In this document: in pieces, positions 21,026 through 32,300 of the stretch
Position numbering within the stretch: the first letter of the stretch is position 1
Layout: every line of letters starts with the position of its first letter
NCBI GenBank assembly: GCA_001769385.1
Contig: MEPB01000081.1
Coordinates: 1 to 45,741, forward strand
Origin: Bacteroidetes bacterium RIFCSPLOWO2_12_FULL_35_15
GTDB taxonomy: Bacteria; Bacteroidota; Bacteroidia; 2-12-FULL-35-15
Length of the DNA stretch: 45,741 nt
Direction of reading: 5' to 3'
Program-made: the position numbers and the translations under genes
The notes under the pieces: generated by a model
Database searches by the model: none
Told to the model about the DNA's origin: nothing
Seen by the model: the letters and a program-made list of their open reading frames with translations, nothing else

Positions 21026-21091
21026 TGTTCATTTTAGATTCAAAATGAATACAAAGTAAATCTATTTATTAACAACGAACTGTTTAAAACT

Positions 21092-21508
21092 ATGGAAACA
21101 ACTGTAAACGAAAGAATTGCGCTGTTAAAAACGAAGCTCAATTTAGGTACAAATGAATTTTCTCAGACTGCTGGAATTGCTGCCGGAACTGTTTGGAACA
21201 TTGAAAATGGAGGCAATGTGTCTTCAAAAACAATCAAATCAATATCAAAATCGTTCAATGTAAATATTGATTGGTTGAAAACAGGGAAAGGCAAAATGAT
21301 GATGGAAGTTATCGAAACTAAAGGTTCTAACCCATGGCAAGACGAGGCTTATGTAGCTTTAAAAGACGAGGTTAGTTATTTACGAACCTTGGTAAGCCAA
21401 TTAATAGCTGGCAAAGGGAATCCAAATTTTCTTAAAGCTCTCGATGTTGCCAAAGTTCCTTTGTATTTATTGAAGGGGATTTATTCGGGGGCTAATGCAG
21501 CACATTAA
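21092..21508 (+). CDS. XRE-family prophage repressor
   Basis: Probable master repressor of lysogeny. The 138-aa protein has an N-terminal helix-turn-helix (about residues 5-65; RIALLKTKLNLGTNEFSQTA, IAAGTVWNIENGG, IKSISKSFNVNIDWLKTGKG). The short C-terminal region NPWQDEAYVALKDEVSYLRT / LVSQLIAGKG is typical, as I recall, of Bacteroidota phage repressors and probably mediates oligomerisation. No LexA-type protease domain is present, so induction would not be by RecA self-cleavage. It reads away from the early operon across a palindromic operator. Confidence 0.88.
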   Translation: METTVNERIALLKTKLNLGTNEFSQTAGIAAGTVWNIENGGNVSSKTIKSISKSFNVNIDWLKTGKGKMMMEVIETKGSNPWQDEAYVALKDEVSYLRTLVSQLIAGKGNPNFLKALDVAKVPLYLLKGIYSGANAAH

Positions 21509-21556
21509 GCTGTATGGCAATCATAATGCAGGAGGTTAGACCTCGGCACTTACACT

Positions 21557-21592
21557 ACCGAAAAAGCTGTCATCTCTGACAGCTTTTTCGGT
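21557..21592. terminator. Perfect 16-bp bidirectional terminator at the element's right side
   Basis: ACCGAAAAAGCTGTCA and TGACAGCTTTTTCGGT pair perfectly around TCTC. Inner A/T runs on both arms allow termination in either direction. It follows the repressor and marks the approximate right side of the element. Just before it, 21535-21550 matches the tRNA T-arm (5579-5594) at 13 of 16 positions, a weak attR candidate. Confidence 0.8.
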
Positions 21593-21927
21593 TTTAGTCC
21601 TTCCAAAAACCCTTGCTATTTCTTGTAAAAACCTCAAGTACTTCGTTAATAAGTTTCGTATGCCGGAAAACTTTTTTGTAAACCACATCTATATGTTAGA
21701 TAAAATTATACTTTTGTTAACCATGATATTTATCATGTTTAAAAATGATCTATAACATATATTTTACATAATTACTCCAAAAAACACAAAAAAACTCATG
21801 GATTCATCTAAAACAATCAATAGGTGATTTCATTTTTTTAGACAAATAAATCCTTTTATTGGCTGAAATACAGGCCTTCCGATAGATCTTATCAGCATTC
21901 CATAAAAACAGTTAATGAATTAGATAA
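21593..21927. other. Gene-free interval between prophage and AraC gene
   Basis: 335 bp with no supported gene. It contains a perfect short palindrome, CATGATA-TT-TATCATG (21722-21737), that could be an operator for the AraC-type gene. The right element boundary probably lies in or next to this stretch, but no tRNA-derived direct repeat long enough to fix it was found. Confidence 0.5.
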
Positions 21928-23064
21928 ATGATTTTAGAGCGAATAGAAAAATTTTTATCCGGTTTCCGCAAATACCTTTTTTATTATAAAGATGGTTTTT
22001 TTGAATTGCCTTTCATGGCAAACTCCCCGGAAACAATCGTTAAAAGCCTCACTGGAATGCCTTTTGTTAAACATTATGAACAACAGCAAAAGTTCAGCTC
22101 AAACACCCCATTTTTAAAGGCCGATATATATTATCAAGAGATTGAACATGGGTTATGGATACTGTTTGCAGAAGCTAAATATAAAACGAATGTGCACTAC
22201 AAACTAATCGTTGACAATCAGCTTCCATCGGATTATTATATGTTAGGCCTGGAAATTTCAGCAAATGAAATTAAGGCAAAGCCTGGTTTGGTCAATGGAT
22301 TTTCTTTTTCCAGCTTTTCCTGGCTGCTGTACAAACCCAATGAAAATCTAAATCATTGTCGATTTAAAGGTTCAAGGGCATTGTCTCTCAGTATTTATTT
22401 TAGTGAAAAGTGGCTCAGGGAAGTACTTTATAAAGAACAGCATTTTCTGAACAGCCAACTGAAGCACTTTTTTGAGTCGGATGCCCGGTACATTATGTGG
22501 CCCGAAACCCATGAAGCGGCAGATCGGACCTGTGACCCCATCCGTGGTACATATAATAAACCAGGGGGTTCAAAAGTTCCGGATTTTTCGAACCTCAAGC
22601 AAAAGGCCCGTGATTTTATTTTTAGCTTTGTTGACAGATATAATGCAGATGATATTGGCAAAAACTTTTTTGAAATTTCCGACAGCGACCGGATAAAAAT
22701 TTTCAAAGCCGAGCAACTCCTCGCTGAAAATATCAACGCGCCATTTATGGGAGTTGAAAACCTTTCACGCAGTGTTGGGATTTCACCCACTAAATTAAAG
22801 AGCGATTTTAAACTTGTATTCGGTGAAACGGTATTTCAATACTTCAGGCAAAAGCAGATGGAGTATGCAAAATCAGTTTTACAGGATGGTAAAATTTCAG
22901 TAAAAGGAATAGCTCTTGAAATTGGGTATGAAAACACCAGCAAATTCACTGCGGCTTTCAAAAAGCACATGGGCATTCTTCCTTCTGAAGTTAAATTAAA
23001 AATATTTTGCACAAGCGATAAAGCATATTTGCAATGTTGTTCCCCGCGAACAACGGACAAGTAA
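21928..23064 (+). CDS. AraC-family transcriptional regulator
   Basis: A 378-aa regulator. The last ~110 residues form the two AraC helix-turn-helix motifs (ENLSRSVGISPTKLKSDFKLVFG; then KGIALEIGYENTSKFTAAFKKHMGILPSEVK). The N-terminal ~270 residues are an uncharacterised ligand or sensor domain (FFELPFMANSPETIVK, ILFAEAKYKTNVHYKL, LGLEISANEIK) of a type seen in Bacteroidota AraC proteins. It lies 266 nt upstream of the giant adhesin, in the same direction, and could regulate the adhesin locus; that is inference. Confidence 0.9.
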   Translation: MILERIEKFLSGFRKYLFYYKDGFFELPFMANSPETIVKSLTGMPFVKHYEQQQKFSSNTPFLKADIYYQEIEHGLWILFAEAKYKTNVHYKLIVDNQLPSDYYMLGLEISANEIKAKPGLVNGFSFSSFSWLLYKPNENLNHCRFKGSRALSLSIYFSEKWLREVLYKEQHFLNSQLKHFFESDARYIMWPETHEAADRTCDPIRGTYNKPGGSKVPDFSNLKQKARDFIFSFVDRYNADDIGKNFFEISDSDRIKIFKAEQLLAENINAPFMGVENLSRSVGISPTKLKSDFKLVFGETVFQYFRQKQMEYAKSVLQDGKISVKGIALEIGYENTSKFTAAFKKHMGILPSEVKLKIFCTSDKAYLQCCSPRTTDK

Positions 23065-23329
23065 CCTTAATTTCCAAACGTCCTCCTGCTGTCCAGAACA
23101 AAAAAAATCTTGAAAACCCTATATCAGTGGGAGTCAAGCCATTACTTTAGCGCTGGAACCAAAATTGACAAAAACCATGATTAAAATCATGAAATTGCAA
23201 GAAAAATGTCTTATCGGGCTATACGTGAATTGCCCGGACACGTAAATTTGTCCGCAATATAAATCAAATTTCTGACTACTTATTATCCTTCTACGGTTTG
23301 ATACCAGACATTTCTTAATCCAAATTTTT

Positions 23330-26300
23330 ATGAAAACAAAACTACTTTTACTCGTTGCCATCCTTTCTCTGAAATTCACTTTTACGCTGTTTGCACAAAG
23401 TGTAACGGTTTTACCCGGAGAAACACTGCCGCTCAATTACTCCAAAGTATTTACCGGCAGTGGCTATGATGCCGGCACCATTTGCTACTTTAACAAAGGT
23501 AAGGGTATGCTAACTATTGGTATTGAAGTGCAGATGGATAACTATGCAAGCTGGCCTGAAAACAAAATAGCACTTTACTACAACGGAACCTGGCAACAGA
23601 TTTTTGAAGTTTGGACTGGTAATCCCGGAACCTGGGTTGCCTATGCTAGCTGGGATGTGAATCGGTTTGTTACTACAGGTAATTATGTTAATCTTGGTGA
23701 CGTTACCAAAACTAAAATTACTGAATTCCAAACGTTTGCTCCGGTGACTCAATCTGTCTATCTAAAAAATCTAGGTAACCTTAGGAGATATAACGGTGCT
23801 TACTTACCACTATCCGGAGATGTAGTTAATAGAGTTACTACTGCAGATTACACTAATTTTAACCTCCAAACGATCCCATTTTCCAGTACGTACAATTATC
23901 CTGTAAAAAATCCCGATATTTCTTCCGGAGTGGAGGCTATACCAAATACGTACCTCATAGATCATGCCGGCCAAACTATCGGTAATTTGCCAGGGGTTGG
24001 CGCCTTTCAGGAATCACCCGGTCGTTGTATAGTTTATATTAATTTGGCTAACCTGCCCCCTGATATGCTTGAATCAGGCAACTTTAGGGTGCATTTATAT
24101 CAAAACGCAAACACCGCAAACGATAGGATCTATGAATGGGTGTATACGAACCAGAATTTTATGAATAGTGCTCCCATCAGTTTAGCCGCAACCCAAGATC
24201 TATGCGGAAAAGTTACATTGAATTGGGGGAATTCTTCGAACACATTACCTACAGACGGTGCGCTGGATCTGAAAACCGTTATTTTCAGAAACGGAACTTA
24301 TCTGGCAATGGTTGATGATGCCATTAAAACGTATGATGATGCTACTGCCGTTCAGGATGTGGAATACCAATATAGCTTACGCCACGTAGCGTTTTCAGAA
24401 AGCGGGAAAACTTATTGGAGATCTCCGGAAACATCCTCGGTAAGGGGATATGTGAAAAAATCGCCTGATCAGCCGATCAGCCCGACAGCATCAACAAATC
24501 TATGTACCGGAGAAATTAATATTACCTGGGGTTATAATGGTATCAATCCGCAAAACTTCAGATTGGATTATTCAACCGTTTTGGCAGGTCCTTACACAAC
24601 TATATCCAGTACAATTGCAGGATCTGCCAGAAGCTATAATCAAACAGGTGTAACCAGAGGACAAACATACTATTACAGAATATACGGAATAAGCTCATGC
24701 AGTGTGCTCTCCACTAGTTATGCAGCATGCAATGGAATTTCAATTGCTGATCCTGCAATTGCAACTAATTTAGCGGTTACCTTAAATACCTCATCAGATA
24801 CATCAACGGTTACCTGGACAGATAATGCCAATAACGAAACAAAATACCAGGTTTTAAGACAGGATAATCTTGGGAATCTAGTAACTTATGATGTTAACCC
24901 TAACGTTAGCTCGTTTAAAGACAAGGGAATTGTTGCCTGCCGAGATTATTCCTATTCCGTTAAAGTATTTAATGATTGTGTACAAAGTGGGTTAATATCT
25001 TCTTCTGTTTCATCAGGGCTAATACCTCCGCCAAATTTAAGTTCAACCTTTAACACTACCACAAAAAAATTAACCTGTTCTAAAGGATATTTTGCCAATA
25101 GAATAGAATTGGGCTGGCAGAACAACAACGGACAAAATATAGATCTGTTTAAAATATACAGAAAGATCAACGGCACTTCATTCGATTCTACATTAGTAGG
25201 AACAGCCGGTAACGGAAGCGGGTTTTATGTGGATAATACTGCCGATGCACGCGTGTATTATAAGTACACAATCATTGGGATTAAGTTTTGTAACGGCACT
25301 GATATTCCCTCAAATACTTCTGAGGATATCGGTTTCAGAAATCCAACAGGTGTTGTAAGCGGTCACATCGAATACAACGGTGGCATTGCCCTCACGGGAT
25401 CTAAGGTCATTATTCAACCTGCCGGAGGAGCAACAGGTAGGTCTTTGGATTTTTCTTCAGGAGCAACCTTAACCTTACAAACAGCAAGCACATTAACACT
25501 TACAAATGAACTTCGTTTGGAATTTTGGTTCAAACCAACAGCGTATGCGGCAAGTCAGAACATTGTTGACAAGGCAGGTGTGTTTTCATTCAAGCACATT
25601 GGGTCTAACTATGAGGCAAAAGTGAACGTAGGCGGAACAGATTATACCATTACAGTTCCTGAAACAAACTTCGCTTTAAATAGCTGGAAGCATGTTTCTA
25701 TGCAATATACCGGCAGTTCGAGCATTTTCAAATTATATGCAAATGGCACATCAATCGGAAGCGTTGCCGTTCCAAGCGGTAATGTAGCAAATACATCCAA
25801 CCAAATTGTATTTGGCGGGGCAGGTTCAACCTTTTTAATGGATGAATTCAGGCTCATTGCTAAATCCGGTATTGATACCACTATTTACATTGACCATTCC
25901 CGGTTTTTAAATCCGAACGTTGTGGGTTCAAAGATCAGTCTTCGTTTTGATGAAGGCAATGGGGATTATGCGTATGATGGTTCATCGCAAAGCAATGTGT
26001 ATAATGCAAATCACTTTATTAAAACAGCAGGAGCAACCTGGTCAACCGATATACCAACATCATCCCAATTAAGTTATTATGGTATTACTGATACATTAGG
26101 AAACTACAATGTTTCCGGGATTTTGTTTTCAGGAACAGGAGAAAATTTCACAATAATTCCTTCTTATCTGACTCATACCTTCACTCCTAGTTCTCGTTCG
26201 GTTTATTTGGGAGATGCTTCAACGGTATTCAACAATCAGGATTTTATTGATAACTCCTCTTTTACAGTAACCGGAACTTTATTTTATAAAAATACAACTT

Positions 26301-29300
26301 GCCCTGTTCCCGAAGGGTTATTAAAAATTGATGGATCGGCTGTTATTTCTAATGGCCAGCAAGTTGTAACAGATGCAAACGGAGCTTTCACCATACAAGT
26401 TCCAATCGGACAGCATTTTATTTCAATAGAGCGATACGCACATTACATGGAGGATGGAAGATTTCCTGCCACCGGAACGTATGATTTCCAGGCACCGGTT
26501 TCGGCAATTCAATTTATTGACAGTACTAAACGCTCCATCGTTGGAAGGGTTGTAGGAGGCTTGATAGAGACCAACAAGGCGCCTGGCATGGGACGTTCGA
26601 AAAACAATATTGGAAAAACAAAAATCAGAATCGTTTCTCCGATAGCCGGAATCCCTTGTTATTCAGCGGAAGTGATCACAAATACTTTAACAGGCGAGTA
26701 CCGTTTTGATGTTCCGCCATTGGAATATCGGATAGATTCGGTATATGTGCTAAACAATAAATTTGTTCTGACAAAAGCAATAACTCCATCTCCATTTACG
26801 AATTCCAACCAGTTAATCGATCTTCGAAATTTGTTGGTTACCACAAAAGCGGTCGATACACTGTTTGATGCTTTGGGCGGAGTAGTAAGTGTTGATTCGT
26901 GCGAGTTTCATAAGCGTCATGACATGACTTACAGAATTACCCCTTCTATTGCTGTAACAGATACATTGGGTCAGTTGTTTATTGGGGAAGATTCTTTAAA
27001 ACATGCCGGCACAACGTTTTCAATAAAGCCTACCGGGCTAGGTTGGGGACCTTTTGGATTCCCTGTTTTTAAACAAGGAGAACGTTATGCTGCCAAAATT
27101 TTTGGCAACGAGATCTATAACAATTTCGATAATTCAACGAAAGACACGGTTAAATTATCCGGAAATATATTGATTACAAATGCGCTTGTTGATGGTACAG
27201 ATCCGAATGGTAATATTCCACTTACCGATGGCGAAGCAACATATACATTTACCTGCGGCTCTCCCAACACCTCTACCAATGGAGCCAACCCTGCATTAGA
27301 CTACACAAAAAGTATCCAAATAAATGTTGTTCCTTCAGGAGCAGCAACAGTAGTTTGGGAGCCCAACCCTTCCGTAACACCGCCTGTTTACCATGCGTAT
27401 GTTGAAGGGCAGCGAATTGCAGGAACCGGTATTGCTACCTTAGGACCGGAAAAGGTTGATTTTATTTTAAGAGACCCTCCCGGATCAAATAGTTCATCAG
27501 CCTGGTCAACGGGCACTTCTGTTTCCATCGCAAAAGATTATTCGAGAGCAACCAGTGGAGAATCAAGCATGAGTGTTAATCTTAAACTTGGTACAAAGCA
27601 ATCGGTTGGATTCATGGTTGAAACGGAGGTAGAGGTGGATAACAGTGTGGCACTAGGAATCACTACTAGCGGAACAAACGCATCCGGCCATGGTTGGTCA
27701 GAAACAATGACCTCCAATTATGCTGTTTCTACAAGGGATGATGCGGATAATGTCGGAGCACCGGCAGATATTTTTATAGGCCGTTCAAGAAATTGGCTGG
27801 TTGGACCAACATTAAATATTGAGTTGATAGATGCAACGCAATGTGCAACGGTTGGTGGATGTTTCGGTGCAACTGTTAATGGAAAACGAATGATTAAAAA
27901 GGCCGGCTATGCGATTGCTCCAGCTGATGTTAAAACGCGATTTTCGTATACTCAGAACGAAATTGAAACAGTTGTAATCCCAACACTGGAGAGTTTGCGG
28001 GGCACAAAATTGGCAGGCTCTTTATATACCTCAAACGTTCCCTCTACTCATCCTAATTTTGGTTCGAACAACGATGATCCAATTTGGGGGACGGCAGTTT
28101 CCTCAACGACCCCTGATATTCAGGAGCCAGCTGATGTTACGGGCCCATCCTATACGTATACAGGAAACATCATAACAGGTGTAGATACTGTTAGGTCTAT
28201 GAACAACCAGATTTCTTTATGGAAAAAAGCACTGGCAAGAAATGAAAGAGAAAAAATAGAGTGTATTACCAATACAGGTGGAATATTAATAGATAATTTT
28301 TCTCTCGGTTCGGCCATCGTTACCAACTCCTATTCTACGGATCGTGAGGCCCACAGTTCAGAAACATGGGAGCTTGCCATTGGTGGAAGCGTTAACTTAC
28401 AACTGGGTGCCGTATTTGGTGGGATAGGTGCGCAATTTGAAGGTTCAGTTTCTGTCACCGAAACTGCAGGTGGTGAAGAAAGTCAATCTACAACCAACTC
28501 TACCAGCTTTGAATATACATTGTCAGATGGAGATCCTGGTGATATCATGAGTATTGACGTATATAAATCACCGGAAGGAACGGGAAATATTTTTGTAACA
28601 AGGGGCGGGTTTACTATGTGTCCTTATGAGGGTGCTGTTGTTTCGCATTACTATAACCCTGCAAATCCATCGGCCTATATTGGTTCGCATACCTATAACG
28701 ATGCCGGGTTTTCTACAATTCAACTTGCAACCGTTCAATGCGAAATTCCAGACATAAGTATTACTCCTGCAAATCAATTTAGCATTCCTTCAGATCAGCC
28801 TGCAGTATTTCAGTTATTGCTTACAAATCAAAGCCCACTAACGGTTAACAACGATATAGATTTTGCAATACGTATTGCAAGCGCAAGTAACCCCAATGGA
28901 GCCGTGATTAAGATTGATGGACTAACCCCTAGTAGCACCTACAATATTCCTGCAGGGACTTCTGTAGTTAAAACATTAACTGTAGAACGTGGACCTATTG
29001 AAATTAATTACGATAACCTGATGGTTATTTTTTCATCAGCCTGCAGTGAAGATATTGCAGATACAGCTTATATCTCTGCACATTTCATCCCAACCTGTAC
29101 ACCTATTGACTTGACTGCACCAAGTAACAATTGGGTATTTAACAATTCGGTAAACAATATAGGTAATATCATAACCTCCAATTACAATTACAATTATGGC
29201 GTAGCGGTTGATACCAGTACAAACCCCGACACCCAACTTGGATTAAATAAAATTGGATTGGAAATGAAACCTGGCAACTCCAGTATTTGGACAGAGTTTC

Positions 29301-32300
29301 AAAGTTTCTATAAATATCCAACATTAGGACAGGATACAATTCCTGCTGATGCTATTTATTGTCAACATTTGTGGGATATCTCAAATATACCAGATGGCAA
29401 CTATGAGATTAAAGCAAAATCGTATTGCTTAAATAAAGATGGAAGTTTTTCCACTATTGAAGCTCCGATATTGGCTGGTGTGATGGATCGAATTAATCCG
29501 CATCCGTTTGGAACCCCATCACCTGGGGATGGAATTTTAGACCCGAATGATGACATCTCCATCCAATTTAATGAGCCTATAGATATTGGAAGTTTAGGGT
29601 CAACGAATTTTGACGTGCGTGGTGTATTGAATGGTACAACGATCCGTCATTCGGAAAGTTTGAATTTTAATGGTTCAACTAATTATGCTGAAGTATCCGG
29701 TGGCGCAAATTTGCAAAATCGTGATTTTACGTTCGAGTTCTGGGCGAAATTAAATGCAACCGGAGTTGCTCAAACAGTAATATCTCAGGGTGCAGATGTG
29801 TTACAGCATTTGTACATCGGATTTGATGCAAGCAATAAACTAATCTTGGGATTGGGAAACACCTCAATTACCTCTAACTCGGCTATTGGAAGTGTTAACC
29901 AATGGCATCATTATGCAATAGTATATGACTTCAATTTACAAACGGCAACAATGTACGTTGACGGAGCAATTGCAAACACCGGGAACGAAAGCATTTACTA
30001 CAATTATAACGGTTCCGGAAAATTGATGTTTGGTAAGGAATTACCCGGAAACATAAACTACCTCAATGGTAATATTCATGATATCAGGTTGTGGAGTAAG
30101 ACACGCACAGTAGGTGATATTGTTCAGAATTTTACTACAGAGTTAAATCGTAGCACAAGCGGATTGTTATACAACTGGAAGATGAATGAAGCAGAAGGAA
30201 CTGTTGCAAAAGATGACATAAGAAGCAGAAATGCTAATATCTATGGAGCAACATGGGAGGTAAATCCAAATGGAAGTGCTGCGCAATTTGATGGGCTTGA
30301 TGATATAATACAGGTTAGTTCCAGCACTATTCCTATCCTTAAAGAAATGGATTTTACATTGGAATTCTGGTTTAATTCATCACAAGCTTCAGTAGCCACA
30401 CTTTTCTCAAATGGTAAAGGAGATGGCTTAGGACCTGATTCATTGTTGTCGTGGAACATTCAAAAAGATGCCAGCGGTAATATTCACGTATATCACAAAG
30501 GTCTTGACTTTGTGGCTGCCAGTACGAATTATTTTGATGGTACCTGGCATCATTTTGCCTTGGTAATGCAACGTTCAGCAAACTTATCTTGCTACATTGA
30601 TGGTAATTTACAGAACTCAGTACAAGCGCTTTCCTTCGAACAAATGGGAGGAGCTAAAATGTATTTAGGTGCAAGAGGATACTATATAGCAAGTGTTGAA
30701 ACCTTCGACAATTATTTCAATGGGAAAATAGATGAATTCCGTTTCTGGAATACTTCCAGAAAAGCCGAACAAATAAAACGCGATAAACAATTTAGACTGA
30801 AGGGTGATGAATACGGCTTACAGGCATTTGTACCTTTTGAAAGCTATGCTTTAGTTTTAGGTGTTCCTGTATTAACTCCTTTGTTTAATAATTACTCTAC
30901 AAATACATTAACAGTTTCTGCGCAGAATGGAACCGCCTTAATTTCTCAAACGCCAACAATTAAATTACCACGTCCGGTGCAAGCTGTTAATTATACATGG
31001 TCACTCAATAATGATAAAATTATTTTAACTACAAACACTGCACCGGAGTTGTTAGAAAATGTAACACTTGATATCACTGTGAAGAATGCTTATGACATGC
31101 ATGGTAATAAAATGCAATCACCAAAAACATGGATTGCATATATGAACAAAAACCAAGTGAAGTGGGCAGAGCAAGATTTTTCAATTGATAAATTAGTATC
31201 AGAAGTAAAAACATTTGACGCAACCATTGTAAACACTGGCGGTGCATTAAAAGCCTTTACTATCGGAAACATCCCAAGTTGGTTACAAGCAAGTATTACT
31301 TCAGGGATTATTTCTCCGAACAGTACTCTAACAGTTCATTTTACAATTGATGCAACCGTTAATATCGGAACGTTTGAAGAAGATATTACCTTAACAACCG
31401 ATTTCAATTTCCAAGAAAAACTAATTGTTAAATTAAAAGTCTCGGCTCCTGCACCCGTATGGACAGCTGATGCTACTCAATTTCAATACAGTCAGGGTGT
31501 TATTGGTCAAGTGAAAATTGATGGTATCATAAGTACCAATGCAGATGATAAATTAGCTGCTTTTGTTGGAACAGAATGCCGCGGAGTGACTAATTTGCAG
31601 TACTATCCTCAATATGATAAATATTTTGCAGTATTGGATATATATAGCAATGCCACAACTCCTGAAGTTGTAATCTTTAAAGTTTGGAATGCCGCAGAGG
31701 CAAAAGAACATACCGATGTTACGCCTACTATTAACTTCACAGCGGATAACATTGATGGAACATTTGCGGCACCAATTTTCTTTGAAGCAACAGATAAACT
31801 TAATCGTAACATAGCACTTCACACAGGCTGGAACTGGGTTTCAGTAAATGTTGCATGTGCCGACTCTTCAAATATTAATTCATTCATGCATACCGTTGAA
31901 GCCACCGATGGAGACTTATTCAAAGGTCAAACAGCATTTGCAGATTTTTCTACTTTGAATAACTGGACCGGTTCGTTATCAAATGAAGGTATTAAAGTTG
32001 AAAAAAGTTATAGAATAAAAGTAGCGCACCCTGATACTTTAATTTTTAAGGGGCAACAAATTATTCCTACTACGCGTGCAATCACTATCAATATTGGTTG
32101 GAACTGGATAGGATACATCGCACTGAAAAATCTTTCTGTAACCGAAGCTTTAGGTAATTTAACACCAACGAGCGGTGATGTTATAAAAGGACAATCATTA
32201 TTTGCAATGTACGACACCCAATTAGGTTGGGCCGGAAGCTTAACCACAATGGAACCGGATAAAGGATATATGTATAAATCAGCGAATTCTGCTACATTCA

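Larger units (their letters stand above)
5600..21592. mobile_element. Integrated tailless membrane-phage-like prophage, about 16 kb
   Basis: The element lies between tRNA-Leu with its adjacent integrase and a repressor with a strong terminator. Visible modules are tyrosine integrase, 3TM holin, spike-like proteins, glucosaminidase, many single-pass small membrane proteins, a capsid-protein candidate, a P-loop packaging-type ATPase, SSB, a Rep_trans-like initiator and an XRE repressor. No tail, portal or large terminase gene is seen. The combination suggests a FLiP/PM2-like (double-jelly-roll, internal-membrane) temperate virus. That class is inferred from context. The left edge is set by the tRNA. 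The right edge is uncertain (21.5-21.9 kb) because no long direct repeat of the tRNA end was found. Confidence 0.8.

Noticed and set aside
5600-21592. Element as a tailed-phage remnant, ICE or simple integrative plasmid
   Set aside because: No large terminase, portal, tape-measure, relaxase, VirB4/TraG-type or conjugation gene is visible, whereas holin, glucosaminidase, spike-like and capsid-like genes are present.
23134-23436. Minus-strand ORFs opposite the adhesin and other long genes
   Set aside because: They are shadows of strongly supported plus-strand genes or low-complexity readings without motifs.
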